From an uncultured Oscillospiraceae bacterium (GTDB taxonomy: Bacteria > Bacillota > Clostridia > Oscillospirales > Oscillospiraceae), in the NCBI GenBank assembly GCA_910579775.1, contig CAJTUE010000003.1, positions 62,001 to 126,000 of the forward strand: DNA of 64,000 bases, read 5' to 3'. Position 1 is the first letter of the stretch. Each line of letters begins with the position of its first letter. Positions 1-7,849 of this stretch are shown here, piece after piece. Made by a program: the position numbers and the translations under genes. The notes under the pieces are model-generated. The model had not been told where the DNA came from. It searched no databases and saw nothing but the letters and a program-made list of their open reading frames with translations.

Positions 1-140
1 CGGTCAACCGTTTCCTGGGCGGTCTCCCCGCCCGGTATGAGAGTGCGGATGGCCCCTGCAAGCTGGAGAGCGTCCTCTTCACCATCGACGCTGACCGGGG
101 CGTATGTACCGCTCTGGAACGCTTGGACATCCACGAATGA
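1..140 (+). CDS. C-terminal fragment of an unidentified protein (cut by window edge)
   Basis: An open frame of 45 codons runs from the window edge to a TGA at 138-140 and ends ...LERLDIHE. It has the codon use of the neighbouring genes and sits 39 bp upstream of the phosphoesterase start in the same direction, so it is probably the 3' end of a gene in the same transcription unit. I do not recognise the family from this fragment. Confidence 0.5.
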   Translation, partial: VNRFLGGLPARYESADGPCKLESVLFTIDADRGVCTALERLDIHE

Positions 141-179
141 CCGGTCCCGCGAGGCCTTAGAGAAAGGAGGGGCGACCCC

Positions 180-1271
180 ATGTTGACACTGCTCCACGCG
201 GGAGACTTTCATCTGGACACCCCCTTCCGCTCTCTGCCCCCCCGGGAGGCCCAGCGCCGCCGCCGGGAACAGCGCCGCGCCCTGGATGCCCTCCGGGATC
301 TGGCCGTGGCCAGACAGGTGGATCTGGCCTTGCTGGCGGGGGACCTCTTTGACGCCTCCACCATCTACCCCGAGACAGTGGAGGCACTTTCCGCCGCCCT
401 GGCGGGCTTCCCCTGCCCGGTGTGCATCTCCCCCGGCAACCACGACCCCTTCACCGGCCATTCCCCCTACAACACCCATATTTGGCCGGACAATGTACAT
501 ATTTTCTCCACCGAGGCCGTCTCCTCCCTCACCTTTCCCGACCTGGGCGTGCGGGTGTATGGCTTCGCCTTCACCTCCCCCGCTCGGGAGGACGATCCTC
601 TGGCGGGCTTTCGCCCCCCGCAGGACGGTCTTGTGAACCTGGGGGTATTCCACACCCAGATTGGCAAGACGGGGCCTTACGCCCCCACAGACCCCGCTTT
701 TCTGGCCCAAAGCGGTCTGGCCTATGCCGCCCTGGGCCATGTCCACCAGACCACCCCGCCCGACTTATCGCTCTCCACCCCCTGGGCCTACTGCGGCTGT
801 CTCATGGGCCGGGGCTTTGACGAGTTAGGGGACAAGGGGGCGTGCGTCGTCACCCTGGACAATGGCAAGGTCACCGACTGGCAGTTCGTCCCCCTGGCCC
901 CAAGCCGCTATCTGCTGCTGGAGGCGGAGGTCACCGGGCAAGATCCCAAGGCCACCCTGCTGGATGCCCTGGGCCACGACCACCTGGAGGACTACTGCCG
1001 CGTCACCCTGCGGGGGGAGTCGGCGGCGCCGGACCTCCCCGCCCTCGCCGAAGCCGCCCAAGGCCGCTGTCGGGCCCTGGAGCTGCGGGACGACACCGCG
1101 GTGCCCCAGGATGTCTGGGCACGGTTGGAGGAGGAGACCCTCACCGGCCTCTTCCTCCGGGAGCTGCACCAACGGCTGGACGCCGAGACCGACCCCAACG
1201 CCCGGCGGACGCTCCAGCTGGCCCTGCGCTACGGTCTGGCCGCCCTGGAGGGAAGGGAGGCGCCCCGATGA
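180..1271 (+). CDS. SbcD/YhaO-like metallophosphoesterase (DNA exonuclease family)
   Basis: A 363-residue calcineurin-like phosphoesterase with the metal-binding motifs in order: GDFH near residue 9, GDLFD near 54, GNHD near 86 and GHVH near 186. This is the layout of the SbcD/Mre11 nuclease family and of Bacillus YhaO. The ATG at 180 follows a strong ribosome site (AAAGGAGG, 164-173 region). The stop overlaps the next start (ATGA at 1268-1271). The downstream gene encodes an SMC/Rad50-like ATPase, so the two products very likely form a nuclease-ATPase complex that processes DNA ends in the cytoplasm. The C-terminal ~130 residues form the accessory domain usual for the family. Nuclease activity is inferred from the family; substrate is unknown. 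Confidence 0.87.
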   Translation: MLTLLHAGDFHLDTPFRSLPPREAQRRRREQRRALDALRDLAVARQVDLALLAGDLFDASTIYPETVEALSAALAGFPCPVCISPGNHDPFTGHSPYNTHIWPDNVHIFSTEAVSSLTFPDLGVRVYGFAFTSPAREDDPLAGFRPPQDGLVNLGVFHTQIGKTGPYAPTDPAFLAQSGLAYAALGHVHQTTPPDLSLSTPWAYCGCLMGRGFDELGDKGACVVTLDNGKVTDWQFVPLAPSRYLLLEAEVTGQDPKATLLDALGHDHLEDYCRVTLRGESAAPDLPALAEAAQGRCRALELRDDTAVPQDVWARLEEETLTGLFLRELHQRLDAETDPNARRTLQLALRYGLAALEGREAPR

Positions 1272-3085
1272 CCATTCTTCGCATGACCGCCACCTTCGGC
1301 GGCTTGGAAAACCGGACCCTGACCCTCACAGACGGCCTCAACCTTCTGGAGCTGCCCAACGAGGGGGGAAAATCCACCTGGTGTGCCTTCATCCGGGCCA
1401 TGTTTTACGGCGTGGAGACCCGCAAGGGCCGGGAGACCTCCGAAAAGAACCGCTACACCCCCTGGTCCGGCTCTCCTATGGCGGGGACCATGGACCTGCT
1501 CTGGCAGGGCAAGGCCATCACTTTGCGCCGCTTTCCCAAGGGCTCGTCGCCCTTTGGGGGTTTTCAGGCGGTGTATACCGGCACGGAGGAGCCCGTCCCC
1601 GGCCTCACCGCCGACAACGCGGGTCAGACCCTGCTGGGCTTTGGCAAGGAGGTCTTTGAGCGCACCTGCTTCATCGGGCAGGGGGTCATGGCCTTCGGCC
1701 CCTCCGCCGAGCTGGAACAGCGGCTGGCCGCCCTGGCCTCCTCGGGGGAGGAGGACGTGTCCTATTCCGCCACCGAAGCCACCCTCCGCGCCTGGCGCAA
1801 CGCCCTCCAGTCCAACCGGGCCAACGGCTCCATCCCCAAGACCCAGGCCGAGCTGGCCGAGCTGCAAAGCACCCGGCGGCATATGGAGGAGCTGGAGCGG
1901 ACGGTAGCCGACTGCGACCGCGATCTGGAGCGTCTTGCCGCCGAACAGGAAGAGGCGGAGGCGGATCTGGTCCTCCACACCGCCGCCCAGGCGGAGGCCT
2001 GCCGCCAGCGCTATGAAAAGGCCAAGGCCAACCTGGCCGAGGCCCAAGCCGCGTGGAGCGCCCTGCAAGACCCACCCCTCTCCCTGCCCGAGCCGGAGCC
2101 GGAGGACGGTGGGGAGCTGAACGCGTTTATTACCCGGCGCTGGACCATCAGCGTCGCCCTTCCCCTGCTGGCAATGGGCGTGGCCCTGGCCGCCGCGGGC
2201 ATTGGCGGGCTCGTGCCTCTCTTTCTCGCCCTGCCCCTGGCCGCTGTCCTTTTGCTGTCTGGCGGAGGTCTTTTCCTCTTCCGCCGCCGGGAGCTGGAGC
2301 GTCAACAGAAGGAGCGGGACGCCGTCCGGCTGCGCCGGGAGGAAGGGGAGCGACAGCGCCAAGAGGACCTTCGCCGCGCCGCCAAGGCCTGCCTGGAGGC
2401 GGCAGAGCTGGCCTGGGAGGCCGCCTCTCAGGGGGGAGAGCCTTCCCCTCCCGCTCCCTCCGCCCCGCCCAAGCGCTCCCTGGAGGAGGACCGCGCCCGT
2501 CTGGCCCACGCGGAGCGGGCCCTGGACGACCGGCGGCAGCAGCGCTCCCGCGCCCTGGGCAACATCCAAGGGCTGGGAGACAGGACCGAGCTGGAGGAAC
2601 AGATCGCCGTCCTTCGCCAACAGCTCAAGGCCGAGGAGGAGCAATACGCCGCTCTCACCGCCGCCATGGATGCCCTGGCCGCCGCGGAAGCCCGGCTCCA
2701 ACAGCGCTTCTCCCCCGCCGTCAGCGCGTTGGCCGGGGAGATCCTGGCCAAGCTCACCGCGGGCCGCTATGACGCGCTCACCTTCACCCGGTCCTTCGAG
2801 GCCCTGGCCGCCGTCCCCGGCGTCCCGCCCAAAAGCGCCGCCCTGCTCTCCCGCGGCACCGCCGACCAGGCGTATCTGGCCCTGCGCCTCGCCATCTGCC
2901 TGCTGGCCTTCTCCGGCGGAGAACGCGCCCCCATCATCCTGGACGACGCCCTGGTCGCCTTTGACGACCAGCGTCTTTCCCTTGCCCTGCAAGTACTGCG
3001 CGACTTTGCCGTTGACCGGCAGGTCTTGCTCTTCACCTGTCAAGGCCGGGAAAAGACCGCCCTGGCGCAAAGGCCGCTTGCATGA
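1268..3085 (+). CDS. YhaN-like AAA ATPase with internal membrane hairpin (short form)
   Basis: The start was set at the ATG overlapping the previous stop, giving 605 residues; a longer in-frame opening upstream only shadows the phosphoesterase. The N-terminus has a P-loop (NEGGKST near residue 34). Charged, coiled-coil-like stretches (about 165-270 and 345-480) flank two adjacent hydrophobic segments at about 292-338. The C-terminus carries an LSRGTADQ signature near 527 and a Walker B stretch ending ILDD near 556. This is the architecture of Bacillus YhaN, the partner of YhaO, but this copy is much shorter than the roughly 960 residues I recall for YhaN, mainly through shorter coiled coils. 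Likely role: ATP-driven partner of the nuclease encoded immediately upstream, possibly held at the membrane by the central hairpin. Confidence 0.82.
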   Translation: MTILRMTATFGGLENRTLTLTDGLNLLELPNEGGKSTWCAFIRAMFYGVETRKGRETSEKNRYTPWSGSPMAGTMDLLWQGKAITLRRFPKGSSPFGGFQAVYTGTEEPVPGLTADNAGQTLLGFGKEVFERTCFIGQGVMAFGPSAELEQRLAALASSGEEDVSYSATEATLRAWRNALQSNRANGSIPKTQAELAELQSTRRHMEELERTVADCDRDLERLAAEQEEAEADLVLHTAAQAEACRQRYEKAKANLAEAQAAWSALQDPPLSLPEPEPEDGGELNAFITRRWTISVALPLLAMGVALAAAGIGGLVPLFLALPLAAVLLLSGGGLFLFRRRELERQQKERDAVRLRREEGERQRQEDLRRAAKACLEAAELAWEAASQGGEPSPPAPSAPPKRSLEEDRARLAHAERALDDRRQQRSRALGNIQGLGDRTELEEQIAVLRQQLKAEEEQYAALTAAMDALAAAEARLQQRFSPAVSALAGEILAKLTAGRYDALTFTRSFEALAAVPGVPPKSAALLSRGTADQAYLALRLAICLLAFSGGERAPIILDDALVAFDDQRLSLALQVLRDFAVDRQVLLFTCQGREKTALAQRPLA

Positions 3086-3098
3086 AGGGGCTGGGCTG

Positions 3099-3218
3099 TG
3101 GTATAATAGCCGCAAGCGGCTATTATACCAACTTTATGCCGCCTTTGCTCCCCGGCTTTGCCGGGAACCGCAAAGGATGGCACATTATACCACACCGCTG
3201 CGCGGATGTGGTATAATT
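3099..3218. repeat. cluster of three hairpins with TGGTATAAT at both ends
   Basis: 3099-3130 is a perfect inverted repeat of two 15-bp arms around AA, starting TGGTATAATAGCC. 3141-3180 can fold as GCCTTTGC...GCAAAGG around an inner CCCGGC/GCCGGG hairpin. 3184-3217 is an imperfect inverted repeat (ATTATACCACA against TGTGGTATAAT). The outer hairpins therefore expose an extended -10-like TGGTATAAT on both strands. No coding frame is convincing here. It could be a MITE/REP-like unit or a promoter region that folds on itself. Confidence 0.6.
3209..3217 (+). promoter_or_regulatory. extended -10 promoter for lepB
   Basis: TGGTATAAT is a perfect extended -10 element about 40 bp upstream of the lepB start; no good -35 is present at 16-18 bp spacing. 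It lies in the right arm of the last hairpin of the upstream repeat cluster. Confidence 0.55.
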
Positions 3219-3257
3219 ACATTTTAGAGTAAACTTCTCCCAAGGGAGGGACCCCAT

Positions 3258-3866
3258 ATGAAACAGGATAAAAAGGAAACGGAGGAGTTGGAGCTGGACC
3301 CCATGTACACCCCGGAGACCCGGGCCCAGTCCTTCCGGCTGGCGGTATACAGCTGGCTTCAGCCCCTTCTCTTCGCGCTGGTGTTTCTGATCCTTTTGTC
3401 CACCTTCGCGGGCCGCATCATCGGGGTGGACGGCAGCTCCATGTTCCCCACCCTTCACGACCACGACATGCTGGTGCTCCAGAGCCTGGCCTACAAGCCC
3501 GCCCAAGGGGACATCGTGGTCCTCACCCAGCGGTCCTTCAGCGACAAGCCCATCGTCAAGCGGGTCATCGCCACCGGGGGCCAGACGGTGGACGTGAACT
3601 ACGACGACAACACGGTCACCGTCACCGATCCTGACGGTACCCGCACCGTGCTGGACGAGCCCTATCTGGGTGAGCCCATGCACCGACCCGGCTCGCCCAC
3701 CAATGACCACATTGAGGTCCCCGAGGGCTCCATCTGCGTCTTTGGCGACAACCGCAACAACTCCACCGACTCCCGCTCCCCCTCGGTGGGCACGGCGGAC
3801 GAGCGGTGCGTGTTGGGCCGGGCGGTGCTGCGGATCCTGCCCCTCCACCGGTTTGGGGTGCTGTAA
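3258..3866 (+). CDS. lepB: signal peptidase I
   Basis: A 202-residue type I signal peptidase. It has one N-terminal membrane segment at about residues 34-55. The catalytic serine lies in the box GSSMFPT near residue 60, the general-base lysine in VKRVIA near 100, and the C-terminal box is FGDNRNNSTDSR near 157. Length and single-anchor topology match Gram-positive SipS-type enzymes. It cleaves signal peptides of exported proteins outside the membrane, which would include the large secreted proteins later in this window. The start follows GGGAGGG; the promoter is probably the extended -10 upstream. The next gene begins one base after the stop. Confidence 0.93.
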   Translation: MKQDKKETEELELDPMYTPETRAQSFRLAVYSWLQPLLFALVFLILLSTFAGRIIGVDGSSMFPTLHDHDMLVLQSLAYKPAQGDIVVLTQRSFSDKPIVKRVIATGGQTVDVNYDDNTVTVTDPDGTRTVLDEPYLGEPMHRPGSPTNDHIEVPEGSICVFGDNRNNSTDSRSPSVGTADERCVLGRAVLRILPLHRFGVL

Positions 3867-3867
3867 G

Positions 3868-4119
3868 ATGAGACTGGATAAGTGGTTGAAGGTCTCCCGC
3901 CTGATCAAGCGGCGCACCGTGGCCAACGAGGCCTGCGACAACGACCGGGTGTGGGTGGCGGGACGGCCCCAGCGGGCTTCCTACGACGTAAAGGTGGGCG
4001 ACGTGATCGAGCTTCATCTCGGCCCCCGCGTGACCCGTATTGAGGTCCTGGCCGTGGAGGAACATACCCAAAAGGGCGACGCCGCGGGACTTTATCGGGA
4101 GCTGCCTGCCGAGGCATGA
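3868..4119 (+). CDS. rqcP: RqcP-type S4 domain RNA-binding protein (ribosome quality control)
   Basis: An 83-residue protein made almost wholly of one S4 domain: it begins MRLDKWLKVSRLIKRR and continues with VWVAGRPQRASYDVKVGDVIEL. Size and sequence match the RqcP/YabO family, also called Hsp15-like. RqcP works with RqcH on stalled 50S subunits to add C-terminal alanine tails to blocked nascent chains. The ATG was chosen because it fits the family N-terminus exactly and lies one base after the lepB stop, which suggests translational coupling. In many Firmicutes this gene sits elsewhere (near mazG or yabP), so pairing with lepB is a local arrangement. Confidence 0.85.
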   Translation: MRLDKWLKVSRLIKRRTVANEACDNDRVWVAGRPQRASYDVKVGDVIELHLGPRVTRIEVLAVEEHTQKGDAAGLYRELPAEA

Positions 4120-4128
4120 ATCAAACAT

Positions 4129-4175
4129 AAAATACCCCCATTCTTCGTATGCTCAAAGAAGAATGGGGGTGTTTT
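4129..4175 (+). terminator. hairpin terminator that also overlaps the next ribosome site
   Basis: A stem of about 16 bp (AAAATACCCCCATTCTTC against GAAGAATGGGGGTGTTTT) closes a short loop and ends in TTTT. The GGGGGTG of the right arm is also the only Shine-Dalgarno-like sequence for the ATG at 4177, so read-through RNA would bury the ribosome site. Confidence 0.75.
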
Positions 4176-4176
4176 C

Positions 4177-4554
4177 ATGTCTCGTGAAATAAAAGTTACG
4201 GTCCTGATCTTTTTCCTGACAACGCTGGCCGGTTCCGCGCTCCACTTTCTCTATACGTTCTGTCCAAACGCGCTGACCGCCGTCCTGGCCCCGGTGGACG
4301 AAAGCATCTGGGAGCACGGCAAGCTGATCCTCTGGCCCGGCGTACTGTCCGCCGCTCTGCTGACCCGGCTGTACGGCAAAGGGGCCCGGCGTTTTGCCGC
4401 GGTGGCCCTGGGGCTTGTGATCCTGGTGGTCTGGGGCTTTCTTTACAACTCGGTGCTGAAGGGCCCGGAGTTTGGAAATATCCTCTCCTATGTGGCAGAG
4501 ATGGGATTTATGTTCTGGCTGCCCTGCCGCCGCTCCACGCCGCCAGCGCCGTGA
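4177..4554 (+). CDS. DUF6512-like membrane protein, probably truncated
   Basis: A 125-residue hydrophobic protein with about four membrane segments. The stretch APVDESIWEHGKLILWPG resembles the conserved core of DUF6512-type clostridial membrane proteins, which I recall as about 170 residues or more. Here the last membrane segment is followed by a non-conserved tail (PCRRSTPPAP) that overlaps the 3' end of the convergent MFS gene by 47 bp. The simplest reading is that the original C-terminus was lost when the present neighbour came to lie here. Function unknown. The only ribosome site lies in the hairpin upstream. Confidence 0.6.
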   Translation: MSREIKVTVLIFFLTTLAGSALHFLYTFCPNALTAVLAPVDESIWEHGKLILWPGVLSAALLTRLYGKGARRFAAVALGLVILVVWGFLYNSVLKGPEFGNILSYVAEMGFMFWLPCRRSTPPAP

Positions 4555-5695
4555 CTGCCGTGGCCGCGGCCCCCAGGGCCACGCACATCCACAGCATGGC
4601 GTTCACCCCACCCAGGTCCAGCGCCCGACCCGCCACCACGCTGCCCATGACGCCGCCCAGACCGTTGGAGGCTACCATCATCAGGGTCTGGCCCTTCACC
4701 TGGTCCGACGGATCGATCACATCGCTGACATAGAGCACAGAGGCGGGGGTAAACAGGCCGTAGCCAAGCATCTGGATGGGCTGGACCAGCCACACCGCCC
4801 AATAGGCAGAGGTAAAGATCATCAGCAGAGCCTTCAGGGTCATAAAGACCATACTCACCACCAGGAGCTTCCCCGCCCGCCCCCGGCGGTAGAGCCGGTC
4901 AAACAGTAATGCGGCCGGCAGCTCGGAGGCCGCCATCAAAAAGAGCGCGATACCTAAGTGCGCCTCGTCCCCGCCACGACTGCGGACAATGTTAATGAGG
5001 AAATTGCTCATGGGCAGCACCGCCGTAATGCCCAGCAGAATACCCAACAGCATCGCGGCAAACCGAGGATTGTCCCGCAGCAGCCGCCAGGCGTTTTTCG
5101 GCTTCCGGACCGTCTCCCTGCTCCCTTTCCATGCGGGGTCGAACCTTGGGAAGGTCAGCACAGTCAGGATCAGAGCCACCATCAGCACACTATGCGTCCA
5201 AAGCGTGGACTCCACTCCGAACCGTCCGGCCTGGAACCCCAGAAAGACACACACCAGTGCGTAGGACAGCGAACCGAGCCCCCGCCCGAAGGAATAGGAC
5301 AGCTTCATTCCGGCCTGGATGAACTGCACCGCCATGGCATCCATTAACGGGTAAGCGGAGATCTCCAGCGCGCCCAGAATGATAAAAAGAATACTGGTGC
5401 CCACCATGCCCATGGGAAGCATCAGGGCCAGCCCCGCGAAAAAGGCCGCCCCCAGGCATATGGAGACGATCTTTTTCAGCGGCACATCAGGGTGCCTGTC
5501 GGCATAGCTGCCCAGCAATGGCTGGGCCACCACCCCCGCCAGACACCGCAGGGCTACGATCACCCCCACCTCGGTGTTGTGAAAGCCTCTGGAGAGAAGC
5601 AGAGTGGCCTGATAGGCACAGATCGCGGCAAAGGCCGCCCAGAAGGCGGCCTGCATCAAGATATACCGAATGTTCAAACGCTTGGAAGAGGGCAT
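4508..5695 (-). CDS. MFS transporter (MFS_1-like family)
   Basis: A 395-residue major facilitator with about 12 predicted membrane segments. The loop GSYADRHPDVPLKK after the second segment is an MFS motif-A equivalent. The start was set at the ATG before PSSKRLNIRY because it is preceded by AAGGGAG at good spacing; the 35 codons upstream of it have no transporter character. It is the last gene of a three-gene leftward operon (acyltransferase-like, zinc-ribbon membrane protein, transporter) with a 13-bp gap to the gene before it. Substrate unknown. By context it may export or import the small molecule handled by the two genes upstream, which is inference. Its 3' end overlaps the convergent DUF6512-like gene. 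Confidence 0.83.
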   Translation of the reverse strand: MPSSKRLNIRYILMQAAFWAAFAAICAYQATLLLSRGFHNTEVGVIVALRCLAGVVAQPLLGSYADRHPDVPLKKIVSICLGAAFFAGLALMLPMGMVGTSILFIILGALEISAYPLMDAMAVQFIQAGMKLSYSFGRGLGSLSYALVCVFLGFQAGRFGVESTLWTHSVLMVALILTVLTFPRFDPAWKGSRETVRKPKNAWRLLRDNPRFAAMLLGILLGITAVLPMSNFLINIVRSRGGDEAHLGIALFLMAASELPAALLFDRLYRRGRAGKLLVVSMVFMTLKALLMIFTSAYWAVWLVQPIQMLGYGLFTPASVLYVSDVIDPSDQVKGQTLMMVASNGLGGVMGSVVAGRALDLGGVNAMLWMCVALGAAATAVTALAAWSGGRAART

Positions 5696-5708
5696 ATGTA
5701 TATCTCCC

Positions 5709-6407
5709 TTACAAATGGAACTGGCGGCGCGCCCATGCCCGCAGGCCGGGGACCCGGCGCACCACGATGAGCACCGCCATAATGGCCGCGCAGGCGGCAA
5801 AGACCACCAGCGACCACAAGGGCTGCCACGCCCCCGTCAAAAAGCGGTCCACAAACAGCTCAATGCACAGGCAAGACGCCGCCACCGCGCCGATGACAAG
5901 GGTGATGGCGCTCAAAATAGAGCGGCGGGGCAGGCAGAGGGCCAGGCCCAGGACGATGGCGGTCTCCGCCAGCACAATGGGCAGGGCCAGGCCAAGGTAC
6001 CACACCCGGCCGTTTAGATCCAGACTGATGAGAAACAGGTATAGGGCCACCGCCGCGCCGTCCAGAAGCACCTTGACGGCCCGGTGGAGCTTGGGCTGAA
6101 AGATGGGCAGGATCAGCCAAAACCAGACCGTCAGCAGCGCGCCGATCGCATAGAGACTCCACAGCCGCCCGGGCTTCAGAAAGATATTCAACACCCCGCA
6201 CACCGCCGCCACCGCGCATAAGAGCACCGTCAGCAGCAGGGCCAGCTCCCCCTTCCCAGGCAGCTCCACCGTGGAGGACCGGGTGGGATAGGGGGGTGGG
6301 GAGGTGGTATCCCTGGGGCTTTTGGGATCGTGGACGGGGGTCTCGCAGAGGGGACAGACGGCGGCGGTGGGGTCCAGCTCCACGCCGCAGTGGACACAAT
6401 AGGACAT
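5709..6407 (-). CDS. DUF6320-like zinc-ribbon membrane protein
   Basis: A 232-residue protein with an N-terminal zinc ribbon (CVHCG...CPLC, residues about 4-22), a proline- and serine-rich linker, then about six hydrophobic segments. This matches the DUF6320-type proteins found in Clostridia next to alcohol-acetyltransferase-like proteins, which is also the arrangement here. The start is the ATG preceded by GGAGGG; a TTG one codon upstream is less likely. It lies 12 bp downstream of the acyltransferase-like gene and 13 bp upstream of the MFS gene, so the three are probably one transcript. Biochemical role unknown. Confidence 0.7.
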   Translation of the reverse strand: MSYCVHCGVELDPTAAVCPLCETPVHDPKSPRDTTSPPPYPTRSSTVELPGKGELALLLTVLLCAVAAVCGVLNIFLKPGRLWSLYAIGALLTVWFWLILPIFQPKLHRAVKVLLDGAAVALYLFLISLDLNGRVWYLGLALPIVLAETAIVLGLALCLPRRSILSAITLVIGAVAASCLCIELFVDRFLTGAWQPLWSLVVFAACAAIMAVLIVVRRVPGLRAWARRQFHL

Positions 6408-6419
6408 CAAGCTTCCCTC

Positions 6420-7739
6420 CTAACGGTTCTCTCCCTGGCCCGGGCCCTGCCCGGGTTCGGGGCGGTTGGAGAGCACCTTCACAGGAAGGCCCTCCCGGAC
6501 GAGGAAGCGGAAGAACTCCCGCTCCACGTCCCGCTCCTTTAAATTGCTGGCAAAGGAAATAGACAGCACGTCGCCGCAGGACACGCTGGCGCAGTTGACG
6601 GTGTCGCCGTAGGGCTGGCCCAGCACCGCCTCCACCCGCTCGATATGCCGGGCCATGGAGGCGGGGGCCTGAAAGACGCCGGGGTTTGTGTAGGTCATAG
6701 AGAAGGGGCGGATGGCGGCCAGGCGGTAAGAGAACTTCATCACCGGGTCCTTGAGCGCGCAGGGCACTGCCTTTAAAATAGGGTTCCTTTGAAAGTTCAC
6801 GTTCCCTGTAATGTTCCCTTTCATTAAAGGGCGGCTCAACTCCAGGCGCAGCTGGTAGCGCACCTGCTCCACCACCTCGGGGAAGGTGTAGTCCCCCAGC
6901 CGGGGGTCGATGTGGGGCCGGGCGGTGAGGATGAAGTTGCGCACCGTCTCGGTGGAAAAAAACCGGCGCAGATCGATGGGAATGGCCAGGGACACCGGCC
7001 GCTCCCTGCGCCCCCCTCGCCGCTGGAGCTCCATGAGCGTCCAGATGAGGGCGGCGGACAGATATTCCGTCACCGAGCCGCCGTAGGCCTTGGCCTTTTG
7101 CTTGACCTTCTCCACCGATAAAATGCCCTGGGTGACGTTGAGGGTATAGAACGGCTCAGGAGTGCCTGTGGGATGATAGGCGGTTTTCTTCCACTCCCGG
7201 GGAGCGGCGCGCCCCCCGGCATAGCGGCGGTAGGCGTCCTCCAGTTCTCCGGGCCTCGGCGGCTCGTCTATGTTCAAGATTCCGTCGGCGTCAGGAACAT
7301 CCTCCCCCAGCTCCCGGAAGTAGCACGCCAGCAAAGTCTTGAAAAACACCATGGCCCCACCGCCGTCGCTGAGCGCGTGGAAGCATTCAATGGACACCCG
7401 GTCCTCATAGCGGCACACCCGCATCAAGCGGGTGGCCTCCCCGCAGGGGTCCATAGGCTGACAAAAGTTGCACACGTCCTCCTGGACAAAGGGGCCGGGG
7501 CGGTCGTCGGGGACAAAATAGTACCAAAATGCCCCTTTGCGCAGACGTACATGAAAGGTGGGAAAACGGGGAATGGTCTTTTCCAGGGCCCGTTGAAGAG
7601 CGGCGGAGTCCACCGTCTTGTCCAGCACGGCGGAGATCCGGTAGACAGGGGAGTAATCATCGTCTGAAATGGCGGCGTAGAGCACGCCGGCGTTGTCCAT
7701 GGGATACCAGGTCTCGGGGACCGGGCTTTTTCTGGCCAC
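6420..7739 (-). CDS. condensation-domain / alcohol acetyltransferase-like acyltransferase
   Basis: A 439-residue protein of the CoA-dependent acyltransferase/condensation fold. The active-site motif is present as FHALSDGGG near residue 115, matching the HxxxDG consensus. GGSVTEYLSAALIW and a C-terminal VNCASVSCGDVLSISF stretch are typical of alcohol-acetyltransferase-like proteins. A longer frame begins with ATG at 7778, but that ATG lies inside the -10 of the palindromic promoter. The GTG at 7739, preceded by GAGGGGGG at 6 bp, is therefore preferred. It should transfer an acyl group to an alcohol or amine, but the substrate cannot be read from sequence. It is divergent from ldh and an esterase. 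Confidence 0.72.
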   Translation of the reverse strand: MARKSPVPETWYPMDNAGVLYAAISDDDYSPVYRISAVLDKTVDSAALQRALEKTIPRFPTFHVRLRKGAFWYYFVPDDRPGPFVQEDVCNFCQPMDPCGEATRLMRVCRYEDRVSIECFHALSDGGGAMVFFKTLLACYFRELGEDVPDADGILNIDEPPRPGELEDAYRRYAGGRAAPREWKKTAYHPTGTPEPFYTLNVTQGILSVEKVKQKAKAYGGSVTEYLSAALIWTLMELQRRGGRRERPVSLAIPIDLRRFFSTETVRNFILTARPHIDPRLGDYTFPEVVEQVRYQLRLELSRPLMKGNITGNVNFQRNPILKAVPCALKDPVMKFSYRLAAIRPFSMTYTNPGVFQAPASMARHIERVEAVLGQPYGDTVNCASVSCGDVLSISFASNLKERDVEREFFRFLVREGLPVKVLSNRPEPGQGPGQGENR

Positions 7740-7776
7740 GCGATTCCCCCCTCTCTCGGTGATATTTGGAAAATAC

Positions 7777-7806
7777 ATTGTAACACAGATTCCTTTGTGT
7801 TACAAT
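7777..7806. promoter_or_regulatory. symmetric divergent promoter/operator between ldh and the acyltransferase operon
   Basis: A 30-bp inverted repeat has two perfect 11-bp arms (ATTGTAACACA) around an 8-bp centre. Read rightward it gives TTGTAA (7778-7783), 17 bp, TACAAT (7801-7806) before ldh. Read leftward the symmetry gives the same pair, with -10 at 7777-7782. The two promoters occupy the same bases, so use of one should exclude the other, and a dimeric regulator could bind the arms. Confidence 0.65.
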
Positions 7807-7849
7807 ACGGTTATCTTATCCCATCTCATTTTCGTCAGGAGGAATGGAC

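Noticed and set aside
7777..7806. Rex (redox) operator in front of ldh
   Set aside because: Rex sites read TTGTTAAnnnnTTAACAA; this palindrome has ATTGTAACACA arms with an 8-bp centre, so I do not name the regulator.
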